Positions 1 to 11,406 of a DNA stretch of 19,269 nucleotides are shown here, in pieces. Position 1 is the stretch's first letter, and each line of letters opens with the position of its first letter. Origin of the DNA: an uncultured Pelagibacteraceae bacterium (lineage in GTDB: Bacteria > Pseudomonadota > Alphaproteobacteria > Pelagibacterales > Pelagibacteraceae). Location of the stretch: contig CACFYO010000013.1 of NCBI GenBank assembly GCA_902570545.1, positions 1 to 19,269 on the forward strand. Reading direction: 5' to 3'. The notes beneath the pieces are model-generated. The model did not search any database and had not been told where the DNA came from. It worked only from the letters and a program-made list of their open reading frames with translations. The translations under genes and the position numbers were made by a program.

Positions 1-1
1 G

Positions 2-1339
2 CATAAAGCTTTTGAGGTAGCAACAACAGGTAGACCAGGACCTGTTTTAGTTGATATACCAAAAGATATTCAATTTCAAAAATCTAAATACAAAAATTTT
101 AAAAATAATAAAAAATTAAATGGCAAATCTCATGATAACTATTCACAAAAAAATATTGATGAGTTAATTAATTTAATTAGCAAAGCAAAAAAACCAATTT
201 TTTATACTGGAGGCGGAGTAATAAATTCAGGAACAAAAGCTAGTGAGCTTTTAAGAGAACTTGTGTACACAACAGGTTTTCCAATAACTTCAACTTTGCA
301 GGGTCTGGGTTGTTTTCCTGCTGACGATAATCAATTTTTAGGAATGCTAGGTATGCATGGTACTTATGAAGCAAACAATGCTATGTATAGTTGTGACCTA
401 ATGATAAACGTTGGCGCAAGATTTGACGATAGAATTACCGGCAAAATTGATGAGTTCTCTCCCAAATCTAAAAAAGTTCATATTGATATAGATCCATCAT
501 CTATAAATAAAAATGTAAAAGTAGATCTAGCAATTGTAGGAGATATTAAATCAGTTTTAACAACAACATTAAAAACTTTTAAAAAATCAAAAAAAAATTT
601 TTCTAATTCAAATAAATCTCAAATATCTAATTGGTGGGAACAAATTCAGAAATGGAGATCTAAAAGATCATTAGATTATATTGGTAGTGAAGAGACAATA
701 AAACCACAGTATGCAATTGAAAGATTATATGAGCTGACTAAAGATAAAGATACATATATAACAACTGAGGTAGGCCAACACCAAATGTGGGCTGCTCAAC
801 ACTATAAGTTTAATAAACCAAATAGATGGATGACTTCAGGGGGTCTTGGTACAATGGGATATGGCTTACCTGCAGCTGTTGGAGTTCAGATTGCACATCC
901 TAAAAAATTAGTTATTGATATTGCTGGAGAAGCCTCTGTTTTAATGACCATGCAAGAAATGTCTACTGCAGTGCAATATAATTTACCCATAAAAATATTT
1001 ATTTTAAATAATGAATATATGGGAATGGTAAGACAATGGCAGGAATTACTACATGATAAAAATTATTCAGAAAGTTATACAGCCGCATTGCCAGATTTTG
1101 TTAAAATGGCAGAAGCTTATGGTTGTGTAGGCATAAGAGCAAAAACACCTGAAGAATTAGATGATAAGATTATTGAAATGTTAAATACAGATCGACCAGT
1201 AATATTTGATTGCCTTGTAGATAAACAAGAAAACTGTTTTCCAATGATACCTTCTGGAAAACCTCATAATCAAATGTTGCTTGGTCCTAAAGATCAAAAA
1301 GAAAAAAAGATTACTGGAAAGGGTAGAACACTGGTTTAA
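2..1339 (+). CDS. ilvB: Acetolactate synthase (AHAS) large subunit, 5'-truncated by window edge
   Basis: ThDP-dependent large subunit of acetohydroxyacid synthase, the first common step of valine/leucine/isoleucine synthesis (pyruvate to acetolactate, or with 2-oxobutyrate to acetohydroxybutyrate). The reading frame is open from base 2, well upstream of any start codon, so the N-terminal ThDP (PYR) domain is largely outside the window. Visible at the left edge is the family motif ATTGRPGPVLVDIPKD, followed by the central domain and then the C-terminal PP domain with LNNEYMGMVRQWQELL. The cofactor/Mg2+ loop reads GEAS (bases 926-937) where most homologues have GDG/GDA. The stop overlaps the ilvN start by 1 nt (TAATG), which suggests translational coupling of catalytic and regulatory subunits. 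Identification is secure from the motifs and from the neighbours ilvN and ilvC. Confidence 0.96.
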   Translation, partial: HKAFEVATTGRPGPVLVDIPKDIQFQKSKYKNFKNNKKLNGKSHDNYSQKNIDELINLISKAKKPIFYTGGGVINSGTKASELLRELVYTTGFPITSTLQGLGCFPADDNQFLGMLGMHGTYEANNAMYSCDLMINVGARFDDRITGKIDEFSPKSKKVHIDIDPSSINKNVKVDLAIVGDIKSVLTTTLKTFKKSKKNFSNSNKSQISNWWEQIQKWRSKRSLDYIGSEETIKPQYAIERLYELTKDKDTYITTEVGQHQMWAAQHYKFNKPNRWMTSGGLGTMGYGLPAAVGVQIAHPKKLVIDIAGEASVLMTMQEMSTAVQYNLPIKIFILNNEYMGMVRQWQELLHDKNYSESYTAALPDFVKMAEAYGCVGIRAKTPEELDDKIIEMLNTDRPVIFDCLVDKQENCFPMIPSGKPHNQMLLGPKDQKEKKITGKGRTLV

Positions 1340-1887
1340 TGGCGAACTCAAAATCAGCATATAGTTTTGCAGGAAAAAAACAGAAGCCTGATACTCATAT
1401 AATAGTTGTATGGGTAGATAATGAGGCTGGAGTTTTAGCTCGTGTAGTTGGTTTATTTTCTGGAAGAGGCTACAATATTGAGTCTCTTGCAGTAGCTGAA
1501 GTTGATCAGAAGCAAAATATTTCAAGAATAACAATTGTAACTACTGGTACTCCACAAGTAGTAGATCAGATTAAACTTCAATTAAAAAAATTAGTTCCAG
1601 TTCATAAAGTTGCAGATTTTAAAAGAGAAGACAAAAATGTTATTTTTAAAGAAATGGCATTATTCAAGTTTGTTGCAAACAATGGTAAACTAAATAAAGC
1701 TTTTGAAGCTTGCAAAAATTTTAATCCAGTAATACTAGATAAAACAAATAAATCAAATGTTATACAAATTACAGCTTTAAGAAGAGAAATAGATACTATG
1801 TCAAAAAATTTAAAAAAATTTGGTTTAGTGAGTGTTTCAAGAACAGGCGCAGTCGCTATGACAAGAGGATCAGAAATATTTAAATAA
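1339..1887 (+). CDS. ilvN: Acetolactate synthase small (regulatory) subunit
   Basis: Regulatory subunit that activates the large subunit and, in the family, confers feedback inhibition by branched-chain amino acids, usually valine. An N-terminal ACT domain (about residues 20-95) carries the typical DNEAGVLARVVGLFSGRGYN stretch, followed by a C-terminal ALS small-subunit domain. At 182 aa it is a little longer than many family members because of about 18 basic N-terminal residues before the ACT domain. The ATG overlaps the ilvB stop by one base; no separate Shine-Dalgarno is visible, consistent with coupled translation. The symbol ilvH would be equally acceptable, since isozyme naming follows E. 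coli and only one copy is visible here. Confidence 0.95.
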   Translation: MANSKSAYSFAGKKQKPDTHIIVVWVDNEAGVLARVVGLFSGRGYNIESLAVAEVDQKQNISRITIVTTGTPQVVDQIKLQLKKLVPVHKVADFKREDKNVIFKEMALFKFVANNGKLNKAFEACKNFNPVILDKTNKSNVIQITALRREIDTMSKNLKKFGLVSVSRTGAVAMTRGSEIFK

Positions 1888-1897
1888 AATAAAAATT

Positions 1898-2934
<1,037 letters not shown>

Positions 2935-2957
2935 ATAAATTATTGTTTTATTTGGTC

Positions 2958-2977
2958 TAAAATAGCCATTTTATTTT
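2958..2977 (+). terminator. Weak terminator-like hairpin after ilvC
   Basis: TAAAAT (2958-2963), loop AGCC and ATTTTA (2968-2973) form a 6-bp all-A/T stem followed by TTTT. It sits 24 nt after the ilvC stop. The stem is too weak to be a confident intrinsic terminator, and leuA continues on the same strand, so at most it would attenuate. Confidence 0.2.
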
Positions 2978-2990
2978 GCAATCTGAGCGT

Positions 2991-3013
2991 GAGCATGTAT
3001 GATACTTATGCTT
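2991..3013 (+). promoter_or_regulatory. Hairpin in the leuA leader
   Basis: GAGCAT (2991-2996) and GTA (2997-2999) pair with TAC (3003-3005) and ATGCTT (3008-3013), with a 3-nt loop TGA and a 2-nt bulge TT. The outermost pair is G-T. The structure ends about 11 nt before the leuA ATG, where a ribosome-binding site would be expected, and no Shine-Dalgarno is visible. A role in translational control of leuA is inference; the sequence shows only the pairing potential. Confidence 0.35.
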
Positions 3014-3024
3014 AAATTAATTAA

Positions 3025-5648
<2,624 letters not shown>

Positions 5649-5653
5649 TCAGA

Positions 5654-6496
5654 ATGTCTAAAGAAATGGGCAGAGATGATTTGGTTATATCTGCTCGTTC
5701 AATTTTTTTAAATAAAGGTAATAGACGAAAATTTTCACTTTTAACTTTAATTATAGTATCTATAATTGTTTTATCATTAGAATATTTTAAAACGGGACCT
5801 GTTAATCAATTTAGGTCAGTAGCCAAAGATACCATTTTTAAAACTTCATATATTATATCATTACCATTTTTATCTTTAAAAAATACTTATTACGGTGTTA
5901 GTGATCTTTTAAAAATACATGAAGAAAATAAAAAACTTAAGATTATTGATTTAAATATTGAAGAGTTAAAACTTGAAAATCAATTTTTAAAAGAAGAAAA
6001 TTTAAGGCTTAATGTACTGATTGAAGAAAAAAATCTCTTTTCAGATAATTATCATTTAACTAAAATTTTACTAGATCAGAAGAGCCCATATTTACGATCA
6101 GTTGTGATTAATAAAGGTTTCAAACATAATATTAAAATAGGCTCAGGTGTGAGAAGTGGATCATATTTTATAGGAAAGGTAGTTGGAGTTAATTACTTAA
6201 CCTCGAGAGTCTTATTAATAAATGATCTTAATAGTAAGATACCAGTAATAATTGAACCTAATGGAGTAAGCGCAATAGTTTCAGGAAATGGAAGTAAATT
6301 GAATGGTGATATTGAGTATCTGCCTGAAAAAAATCAAGTCGAAGAGGGTCATATTGTTTATACTTCAGGAGCTGATGGGATAATTTCCGCTGGAATACCT
6401 ATAGGCAAAATAACTATTATAAATAACAAAATATATGTGAAATTTTTTTCAGATTTCGATCAAATTAAATTTGTTAAGGTTTATTTTAGAAAGTGA
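5654..6496 (+). CDS. mreC: Rod shape-determining protein MreC
   Basis: Inner-membrane, periplasm-facing scaffold of the elongasome; in the family it binds and activates PBP2. A basic cytoplasmic N-terminus ending NRRK is followed by a single membrane helix at about residues 28-45. A Leu/Glu/Lys-rich coiled coil for dimerisation (about 85-125, with EELKLENQFLKEENLRL) comes next, then the beta-rich MreC core with VINKGFKHNIKIGSGV and a second barrel ending near TSGADGIISAGIPIGKI. The 280 aa length is typical, without a long proline-rich tail. The start lies 5 nt after mreB; the stop overlaps the mreD GTG by 4 nt. Confidence 0.93.
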   Translation: MSKEMGRDDLVISARSIFLNKGNRRKFSLLTLIIVSIIVLSLEYFKTGPVNQFRSVAKDTIFKTSYIISLPFLSLKNTYYGVSDLLKIHEENKKLKIIDLNIEELKLENQFLKEENLRLNVLIEEKNLFSDNYHLTKILLDQKSPYLRSVVINKGFKHNIKIGSGVRSGSYFIGKVVGVNYLTSRVLLINDLNSKIPVIIEPNGVSAIVSGNGSKLNGDIEYLPEKNQVEEGHIVYTSGADGIISAGIPIGKITIINNKIYVKFFSDFDQIKFVKVYFRK

Positions 6497-7023
6497 GTTT
6501 ATTTGCTAACAGAATTTATTCTAAGACAATTACAAGTTTACCCACTTTAATTTTATTTTTAGTCGTAATTTTAGGTTTAAATATTAATATTATTTATAAA
6601 AATTATGATTTTATCTTAAACTTTAGCTACATAATTGTATTCTTCTGGAGTTTAAAAAAACCAGAGCATCTAGGTTATGGATTAATTTTTTTTGCAGGCA
6701 TTATAAATGATGTAGTTCAAGGTTTGCCAATTGGAATATCTTCCCTAGATTATTTATTATTATCTGCGATTGGAGCATTTATAAGAAATAGGTCGATCAT
6801 ATACAATTTAATTTATGATTGGATATCATTTTTCATAGCAATTTTAATTGTAGGATCAGTAAATTATATTATATTAATAACAATATTTAAAATTCCAATT
6901 GTCTATGAAAGTTTAATATTGGGTTTATTTGTAACATTTTTAATCTACCCTATATTTTACAAAATATTTGCTTGGATAGATAATATGGTGCTAGTTAAAG
7001 AGAATGATAAAAAAAATAGGTAA
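6493..7023 (+). CDS. mreD: Rod shape-determining protein MreD
   Basis: Small integral membrane protein of the elongasome. It starts at GTG 6493 in a GTGA overlap with the mreC stop. The 176 aa are almost wholly hydrophobic, with about five or six membrane segments starting with ITSLPTLILFLVVILGLNI. The signature region GLIFFAGIINDVVQGLPIGIS corresponds to the conserved MreD G-x2-D-x-L/V-x-G-x-P-x-G motif. Primary sequence is poorly conserved across the family, so the call rests on this motif, the topology and the position between mreC and mrdA. The end overlaps mrdA by 20 nt. Confidence 0.9.
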   Translation: MSLFANRIYSKTITSLPTLILFLVVILGLNINIIYKNYDFILNFSYIIVFFWSLKKPEHLGYGLIFFAGIINDVVQGLPIGISSLDYLLLSAIGAFIRNRSIIYNLIYDWISFFIAILIVGSVNYIILITIFKIPIVYESLILGLFVTFLIYPIFYKIFAWIDNMVLVKENDKKNR

Positions 7024-8950
7024 TTTAAACAAAAATAAAATTATAAGTAGAAGACTTTTTGTTTTAGTTGCTGCAAAAATTGGGTTACTTGGGATTGTTA
7101 CTTCAAGATTATATAATCTTCAAATTTCTCAAAAGCAAAAATATGAAGTTTTATCTGACAAAAATAGAATTAGAGAATGGAAAACTCCACCTCAAAGAGG
7201 AATAATAACTGATTATTTTAATAATGTTATTGCAGATAATCAAAGAGTTTATCAAGTTCATTTATCTCTTGAAGAAGTTTCCAATTTTAATAATTCAATT
7301 TTTAAACTTAAAAATATTATCAGTCTTAAAGAGGATGAAATAAAAAAAATATATGAGAGGAAAGACAAGTCTAAGCCATGGGATACTTTAATAATTTCTG
7401 AAAATTTATCATGGAAAGAATTTTCTAAATTAAATTTGTACTTGCATGAATTGGATGGAGCGAAGCCAGTTTTATCTACTTCAAGATATTACCCTTATTC
7501 CAATGATTTAGTACATGTTGTTGGTTATGTGGGTGATGCAACAACCCAAGATATTCAAAATAAAAAAAAAATAGAGGAAAATTTTGTACCAGGTTTAAAA
7601 GTTGGAAAAAATGGTATTGAAAATTCAAAAAATACTGAACTAATAGGAAATCATGGAACTAAAAGATATGAAGTAAATGCATCAGGAAAAAAAATAAGTG
7701 AAATAAGTTATAATAAAGAAACTCAAGGTGAAAATTTAAGAACGACCATAGACTTGGAAATTCAACAATTGGCTCAAGAGTTATTAAAAAATCAGGCAGG
7801 CTCAATATGTGTTATGGATATATACACAGGTGAAGTAATTACTATGGCATCGTCCCCAACCTACGATCCTAATAAGTTTACGCATGGAATAAGTACTAAA
7901 GATTGGAATGAAATTAAAAATAATAAGTTAAGACCTTTACTAAATAAATCATTAGCTGGATTATATTCTCCTGGATCAACTATAAAACCCTTAGTTGCAC
8001 TTGCTGCACTAGAATATGGGATAATAGACACAAAGTTTAAAGTAAACTGTAAAGGTCATGACCATCCATATGAATTGTATGGAGAAAGATATCATTGTTG
8101 GAAAAAAAATGGTCATGGATGGATGAGTATGAGAAATGCCATTAAACAGTCATGTGATATTTATTTTTATGAAGTCGCAAGGCTTTTAGGTGTAGATAAG
8201 CTTTCATTAATCGCAAAAAGATATGGCCTAGGCTCAAAAGTCTTAGAAGATTTTTTTTCAGAAGAAAAAAAAGGAATTGTCCCCTCAACGAAATGGAAAA
8301 AACAAGTTTTAGATCAGTCTTGGTATCTTGGCGAAACTGTAATTACTGGAATAGGACAGGGTTACATTCAGACTACTCCACTTCAATTATGTTTGATGAC
8401 AGCGCAGTTGGCTAATGGAGGCTATAAAATTAAGCCAAATTTAATTTATGATAAAGAAATAAATTTAGATGCTATTAAATCAAAAATTGAAAGTGAAAAA
8501 AATAAATCTGTAAGTCAAAATATTCTGAAAGATCACAAATTTAAATACTATGAAAGACTTTATAGAGATCCAAATAATTTAAAGTTTGTTTTAGATGCAA
8601 TGTATGGGTCAACCAATGAACAATTTGGAACCTCTTTCAGATCTAGGCACAAAGAAGATAAATACAAGTTTGCTGGAAAAACTGGAACTTCTCAAGTTAA
8701 AAGAATTACTGATCAAGATAGAGAGCTTGATTTAGACCTTGAAGAGATAGAATATAAAAGTAGAGATCATGCTTTATTTATTGCATTTGCGCCTTATGAT
8801 AAACCAAGGTATTCCCTTAGTGTTTTGATAGAGCATGGAGGCTCTGGTAGTAAAGCAGCCGCTCCATTAGCAAACAAATTAATAAAAAAAATTTTAGATA
8901 GGCATGGATTAAGAGAAAAAATTAGAAAAGATTTAAAAAATATTGCATGA
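7004..8950 (+). CDS. mrdA: Penicillin-binding protein 2 (elongasome DD-transpeptidase)
   Basis: Monofunctional class B PBP that cross-links lateral-wall peptidoglycan with its partner RodA. It has one N-terminal membrane anchor (about residues 17-37) and a pedestal domain containing PPQRGIITD and HVVGYVGD. The transpeptidase domain carries all three active-site motifs: STIK with nucleophile Ser325, SCD (383-385) and KTGT (559-562). The 648 aa length is normal for PBP2. The Cys-rich HCWKKNGHG stretch before SCD is also typical of PBP2. The start at 7004 lies inside the 3' end of mreD (20-nt overlap) and the stop overlaps rodA by 4 nt (ATGA), so the block is translationally linked. Expected to be the mecillinam-type target, from family knowledge. 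Confidence 0.97.
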   Translation: MIKKIGNLNKNKIISRRLFVLVAAKIGLLGIVTSRLYNLQISQKQKYEVLSDKNRIREWKTPPQRGIITDYFNNVIADNQRVYQVHLSLEEVSNFNNSIFKLKNIISLKEDEIKKIYERKDKSKPWDTLIISENLSWKEFSKLNLYLHELDGAKPVLSTSRYYPYSNDLVHVVGYVGDATTQDIQNKKKIEENFVPGLKVGKNGIENSKNTELIGNHGTKRYEVNASGKKISEISYNKETQGENLRTTIDLEIQQLAQELLKNQAGSICVMDIYTGEVITMASSPTYDPNKFTHGISTKDWNEIKNNKLRPLLNKSLAGLYSPGSTIKPLVALAALEYGIIDTKFKVNCKGHDHPYELYGERYHCWKKNGHGWMSMRNAIKQSCDIYFYEVARLLGVDKLSLIAKRYGLGSKVLEDFFSEEKKGIVPSTKWKKQVLDQSWYLGETVITGIGQGYIQTTPLQLCLMTAQLANGGYKIKPNLIYDKEINLDAIKSKIESEKNKSVSQNILKDHKFKYYERLYRDPNNLKFVLDAMYGSTNEQFGTSFRSRHKEDKYKFAGKTGTSQVKRITDQDRELDLDLEEIEYKSRDHALFIAFAPYDKPRYSLSVLIEHGGSGSKAAAPLANKLIKKILDRHGLREKIRKDLKNIA

Positions 8951-10077
8951 TACTTTCAACATCACTAAATTCTACTAGCTATTCATTTATTGATAAACTG
9001 AAAGCTATTGATTACTTTTTAATAATAATTGTTGCTGTAATTGGTTCAATAAGTGTTTTTTCAATTTATTCTACAGAAAGTGGGAACTTTTCTTTTTATA
9101 CTAAAAATCATTTAACTAGATTTCTAGTATTTTTTTCTATGTTTTTAGTTATTTCATTTGTAAGAGTTTCATTTTGGTATAGGCAGGCATATATTTTTTA
9201 TATTCTAGGAATTTTACTTCTATTACTTGTAATTTTTTTTGGAATTTCAGCATCAGGATCTAAACGATGGATAAATCTTTTCATAATGAACCTTCAGCCT
9301 TCAGAACTAATGAAAATTGCAATAATAGTATGTTTTGCAAGATATTACCATCGTATTCAAAGTTCAGATATTCAAAGTTATAAATATTTATTACAACCAA
9401 TCATACTTTTGTTGATACCTTGCTATTTAGTTATAACTCAACCTGATTTAGGAACAGCAATTTTAATAGCAGGAAGTGGGTTGGCTATTATTTGGTTAGC
9501 AGGACTTAATTTAAAATATTTTATATATTCAGGATTAATATTGTTAGTCTCATTACCTTTTGTAATTTCAATTTTAAAACCATATCAAAAATCAAGAATA
9601 TTAACTTTTTTTAATCCAGACAGAGACCCTTTGGGTGCAGGTTATCAAATAATTCAATCTAAAATAGCAATTGGTTCAGGAGGATTGTTAGGCAAAGGTT
9701 TCTTACAGGGTACACAAAGTTATCTTGAATTCTTACCTGAAAAACACACTGACTTTATTTTTACTCTTTTTTCTGAAGAATTTGGCTTTGTTGGTTCAAT
9801 GCTTCTAATTTTATTATACGCTTTATTAATTTATAGAATAATAAGGATTGGTTTTTCTAGCAGATCATTTTTTGCAAAACTATACTGTTATGGTTTTGCA
9901 TCTGCTTTATTCTTATATATTTTTGTAAATATAGCCATGGTAGTTGGGTTGTTGCCAATCGTTGGAGCACCACTTCCTATCATGTCATACGGAGGATCAT
10001 CTATGTTATCAATAATGCTAGGTTTAAGTATTGTAATGAGCTGCAAAATTTACAGTCGAGATCCGATCGGCAATTAA
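8947..10077 (+). CDS. rodA: RodA, SEDS peptidoglycan glycosyltransferase
   Basis: Multi-pass SEDS protein that polymerises lipid II into glycan strands together with PBP2. At 376 aa with about ten membrane helices it matches the family. Conserved segments are LQPSELMKI, the periplasmic loop NPDRDPLGAGYQIIQSK, LEFLPEKHTDFIF with the catalytic Asp269, and the C-terminal GAPLPIMSYGGSSM. The protein begins with a hydrophilic stretch, LNSTSYSFIDKLKAIDYF, and the first helix follows. ATG overlaps the mrdA stop (ATGA). It is the last gene of the cell-elongation block; a 73-nt gap follows. Confidence 0.97.
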   Translation: MILSTSLNSTSYSFIDKLKAIDYFLIIIVAVIGSISVFSIYSTESGNFSFYTKNHLTRFLVFFSMFLVISFVRVSFWYRQAYIFYILGILLLLLVIFFGISASGSKRWINLFIMNLQPSELMKIAIIVCFARYYHRIQSSDIQSYKYLLQPIILLLIPCYLVITQPDLGTAILIAGSGLAIIWLAGLNLKYFIYSGLILLVSLPFVISILKPYQKSRILTFFNPDRDPLGAGYQIIQSKIAIGSGGLLGKGFLQGTQSYLEFLPEKHTDFIFTLFSEEFGFVGSMLLILLYALLIYRIIRIGFSSRSFFAKLYCYGFASALFLYIFVNIAMVVGLLPIVGAPLPIMSYGGSSMLSIMLGLSIVMSCKIYSRDPIGN

Positions 10078-10150
10078 GATAATGTAAACAGTTATCCACC
10101 GCGGTCAAATAACATCTATTATAATTTAACCTACCAACTATATTTTTCCT
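10078..10150 (+). promoter_or_regulatory. Intergenic region between rodA and the oxidoreductase operon, candidate promoter
   Basis: This 73-nt gap contains TTATCCACC (10092-10100), one mismatch from the DnaA-box consensus TTATCCACA. It is followed by the GC-rich 8-bp palindrome ACCGCGGT (10098-10105), flanked by GTTAT/ATAAC half-sites (10091-10095 and 10109-10113). A TATAAT (10120-10125) lies 25 nt before the next ATG and could be a -10 element, although no good -35 is found at 16-18 nt spacing. A promoter here would separate the cell-wall genes from the following metabolic genes; this is inference. No terminator hairpin was seen after rodA. Confidence 0.35.
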
Positions 10151-11392
10151 ATGTCAGAAAAAACTTTAAAAGTTGGTATAATAGGAGCAGGAATTCAAGG
10201 AGTATGTAATGCTCTTTTTCTTCAAAAAAAAGGCTATCAAGTAATTTTGTTCGATAGAGATGAACCTGGAAATGCAGCCTCTTATGGTAATGCAGGTCAT
10301 TTTTCTCCTTATGCATCAGTCCCTTTAAACAGGCCAGATATTGTAAGTGATGTCCCGTCAATGCTTATGAGCTCAAGAGGACCCTTGGCACTTAAATGGA
10401 ATTATGTTCCAAAAATGATCCCTTGGTTTTCAAAATTTTTAATGAATTGTACTAATGATAAAATGATGCATACCGCAAAAAATATGCATCAAATTTTAGA
10501 TCAATCATTACTGGCATATGATGAACTATTTGAGGAGATAGATTTAGAAGGCTTAGTTGAAAATAATGGGATTTTATATGTCTGGAACGAAAAAAATTTA
10601 AAAAGTAGAGAGCTAGAAATAAAAATTAGAGATGATCTGGGCGTTAAGCAACAAGTGGTAAATAAAAAAGAAATACATGATTTGGAACCAAATTTAAAAC
10701 CATTTTATCATGGAGGTGTTTTCTATGATTATGCAAGACATGCAAGAAATCCAAAAAAAATATTAATAAAGCTATTTGAAAATTTTATAAAAAAAGGTGG
10801 AAAGTTTTTAAAACTAAATATCCAAGATTTGAATTTTGACGAGGAGAAACCTGTTTTAAGATCGGAAACCCAGAGATTTGTTTTTGATAAATTGGTTATT
10901 GCATGTGGTGCGTTTTCAAAAAAACTTACTGATAAACTTCATGAAAATATTCCACTGGATACCGAAAGAGGTTATCATGTTCATTTTAAAGATTTTGATC
11001 ATTTAATTTCTAGACCAGTGGTTTATTCTAACAGAGGGTTTGGAATGTCACCAATGGATCAAGGGTTAAGAGTAGTTGGTACTGTGGAGTTTGGCGGTTT
11101 AGAAAATGCTTTATCAAAATCTAGGATTAAAAATTTAATTTTAAATGCAAAGGATATGCTTGACGGTTTGCCCGAGCACAAAGATGAGTGGTTAGGGTTT
11201 AGACCTACGCTGCCAGATTTTTTACCAATAATTGGACCATCAAAAAATTATAAAAATGTATTTTACTCATTTGGTCACCATCATTTAGGATGGACTTTAG
11301 GTGCAATTTCTGGAAAAATAGTGTCTGGTATGATTGCAAATGAAAATACTAATATGGATTTAAAGCCTTACAGTTCAGTTAGATTTGCTTAA
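10151..11392 (+). CDS. FAD-dependent amino-acid oxidoreductase, DadA-like (DAO family)
   Basis: Probable D-amino acid dehydrogenase or related glycine-oxidase/DAO-family flavoenzyme, which would oxidatively deaminate an amino acid to a 2-oxo acid and pass electrons to the respiratory chain. The N-terminal dinucleotide fold reads VGIIGAGIQGV (Gly12, Gly14, Gly17) with the ribose-binding acid Asp35 in VILFDRD. The DadA-like stretch NAASYGNAGHFSPYA follows. The C-terminal FAD contact GFRPTLPDFLPIIG begins near Gly349, and YSFGHHHLGWTLG is the usual closing motif. The 413 aa length matches DadA (about 415-435). The substrate cannot be read from the sequence. A separate large subunit, as in other multi-subunit dehydrogenases, is not adjacent. 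It begins the transcription unit leading into the indolepyruvate oxidoreductase, 14 nt away, so its 2-oxo acid product may feed that enzyme (inference). Confidence 0.85.
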   Translation: MSEKTLKVGIIGAGIQGVCNALFLQKKGYQVILFDRDEPGNAASYGNAGHFSPYASVPLNRPDIVSDVPSMLMSSRGPLALKWNYVPKMIPWFSKFLMNCTNDKMMHTAKNMHQILDQSLLAYDELFEEIDLEGLVENNGILYVWNEKNLKSRELEIKIRDDLGVKQQVVNKKEIHDLEPNLKPFYHGGVFYDYARHARNPKKILIKLFENFIKKGGKFLKLNIQDLNFDEEKPVLRSETQRFVFDKLVIACGAFSKKLTDKLHENIPLDTERGYHVHFKDFDHLISRPVVYSNRGFGMSPMDQGLRVVGTVEFGGLENALSKSRIKNLILNAKDMLDGLPEHKDEWLGFRPTLPDFLPIIGPSKNYKNVFYSFGHHHLGWTLGAISGKIVSGMIANENTNMDLKPYSSVRFA

Positions 11393-11406
11393 AAAAGTTA
11401 AATAGT

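Noticed and set aside
1181..1534. Open frame on the minus strand opposite ilvB/ilvN
   Set aside because: Low-complexity translation without any family motif, lying antisense to two well-supported genes.
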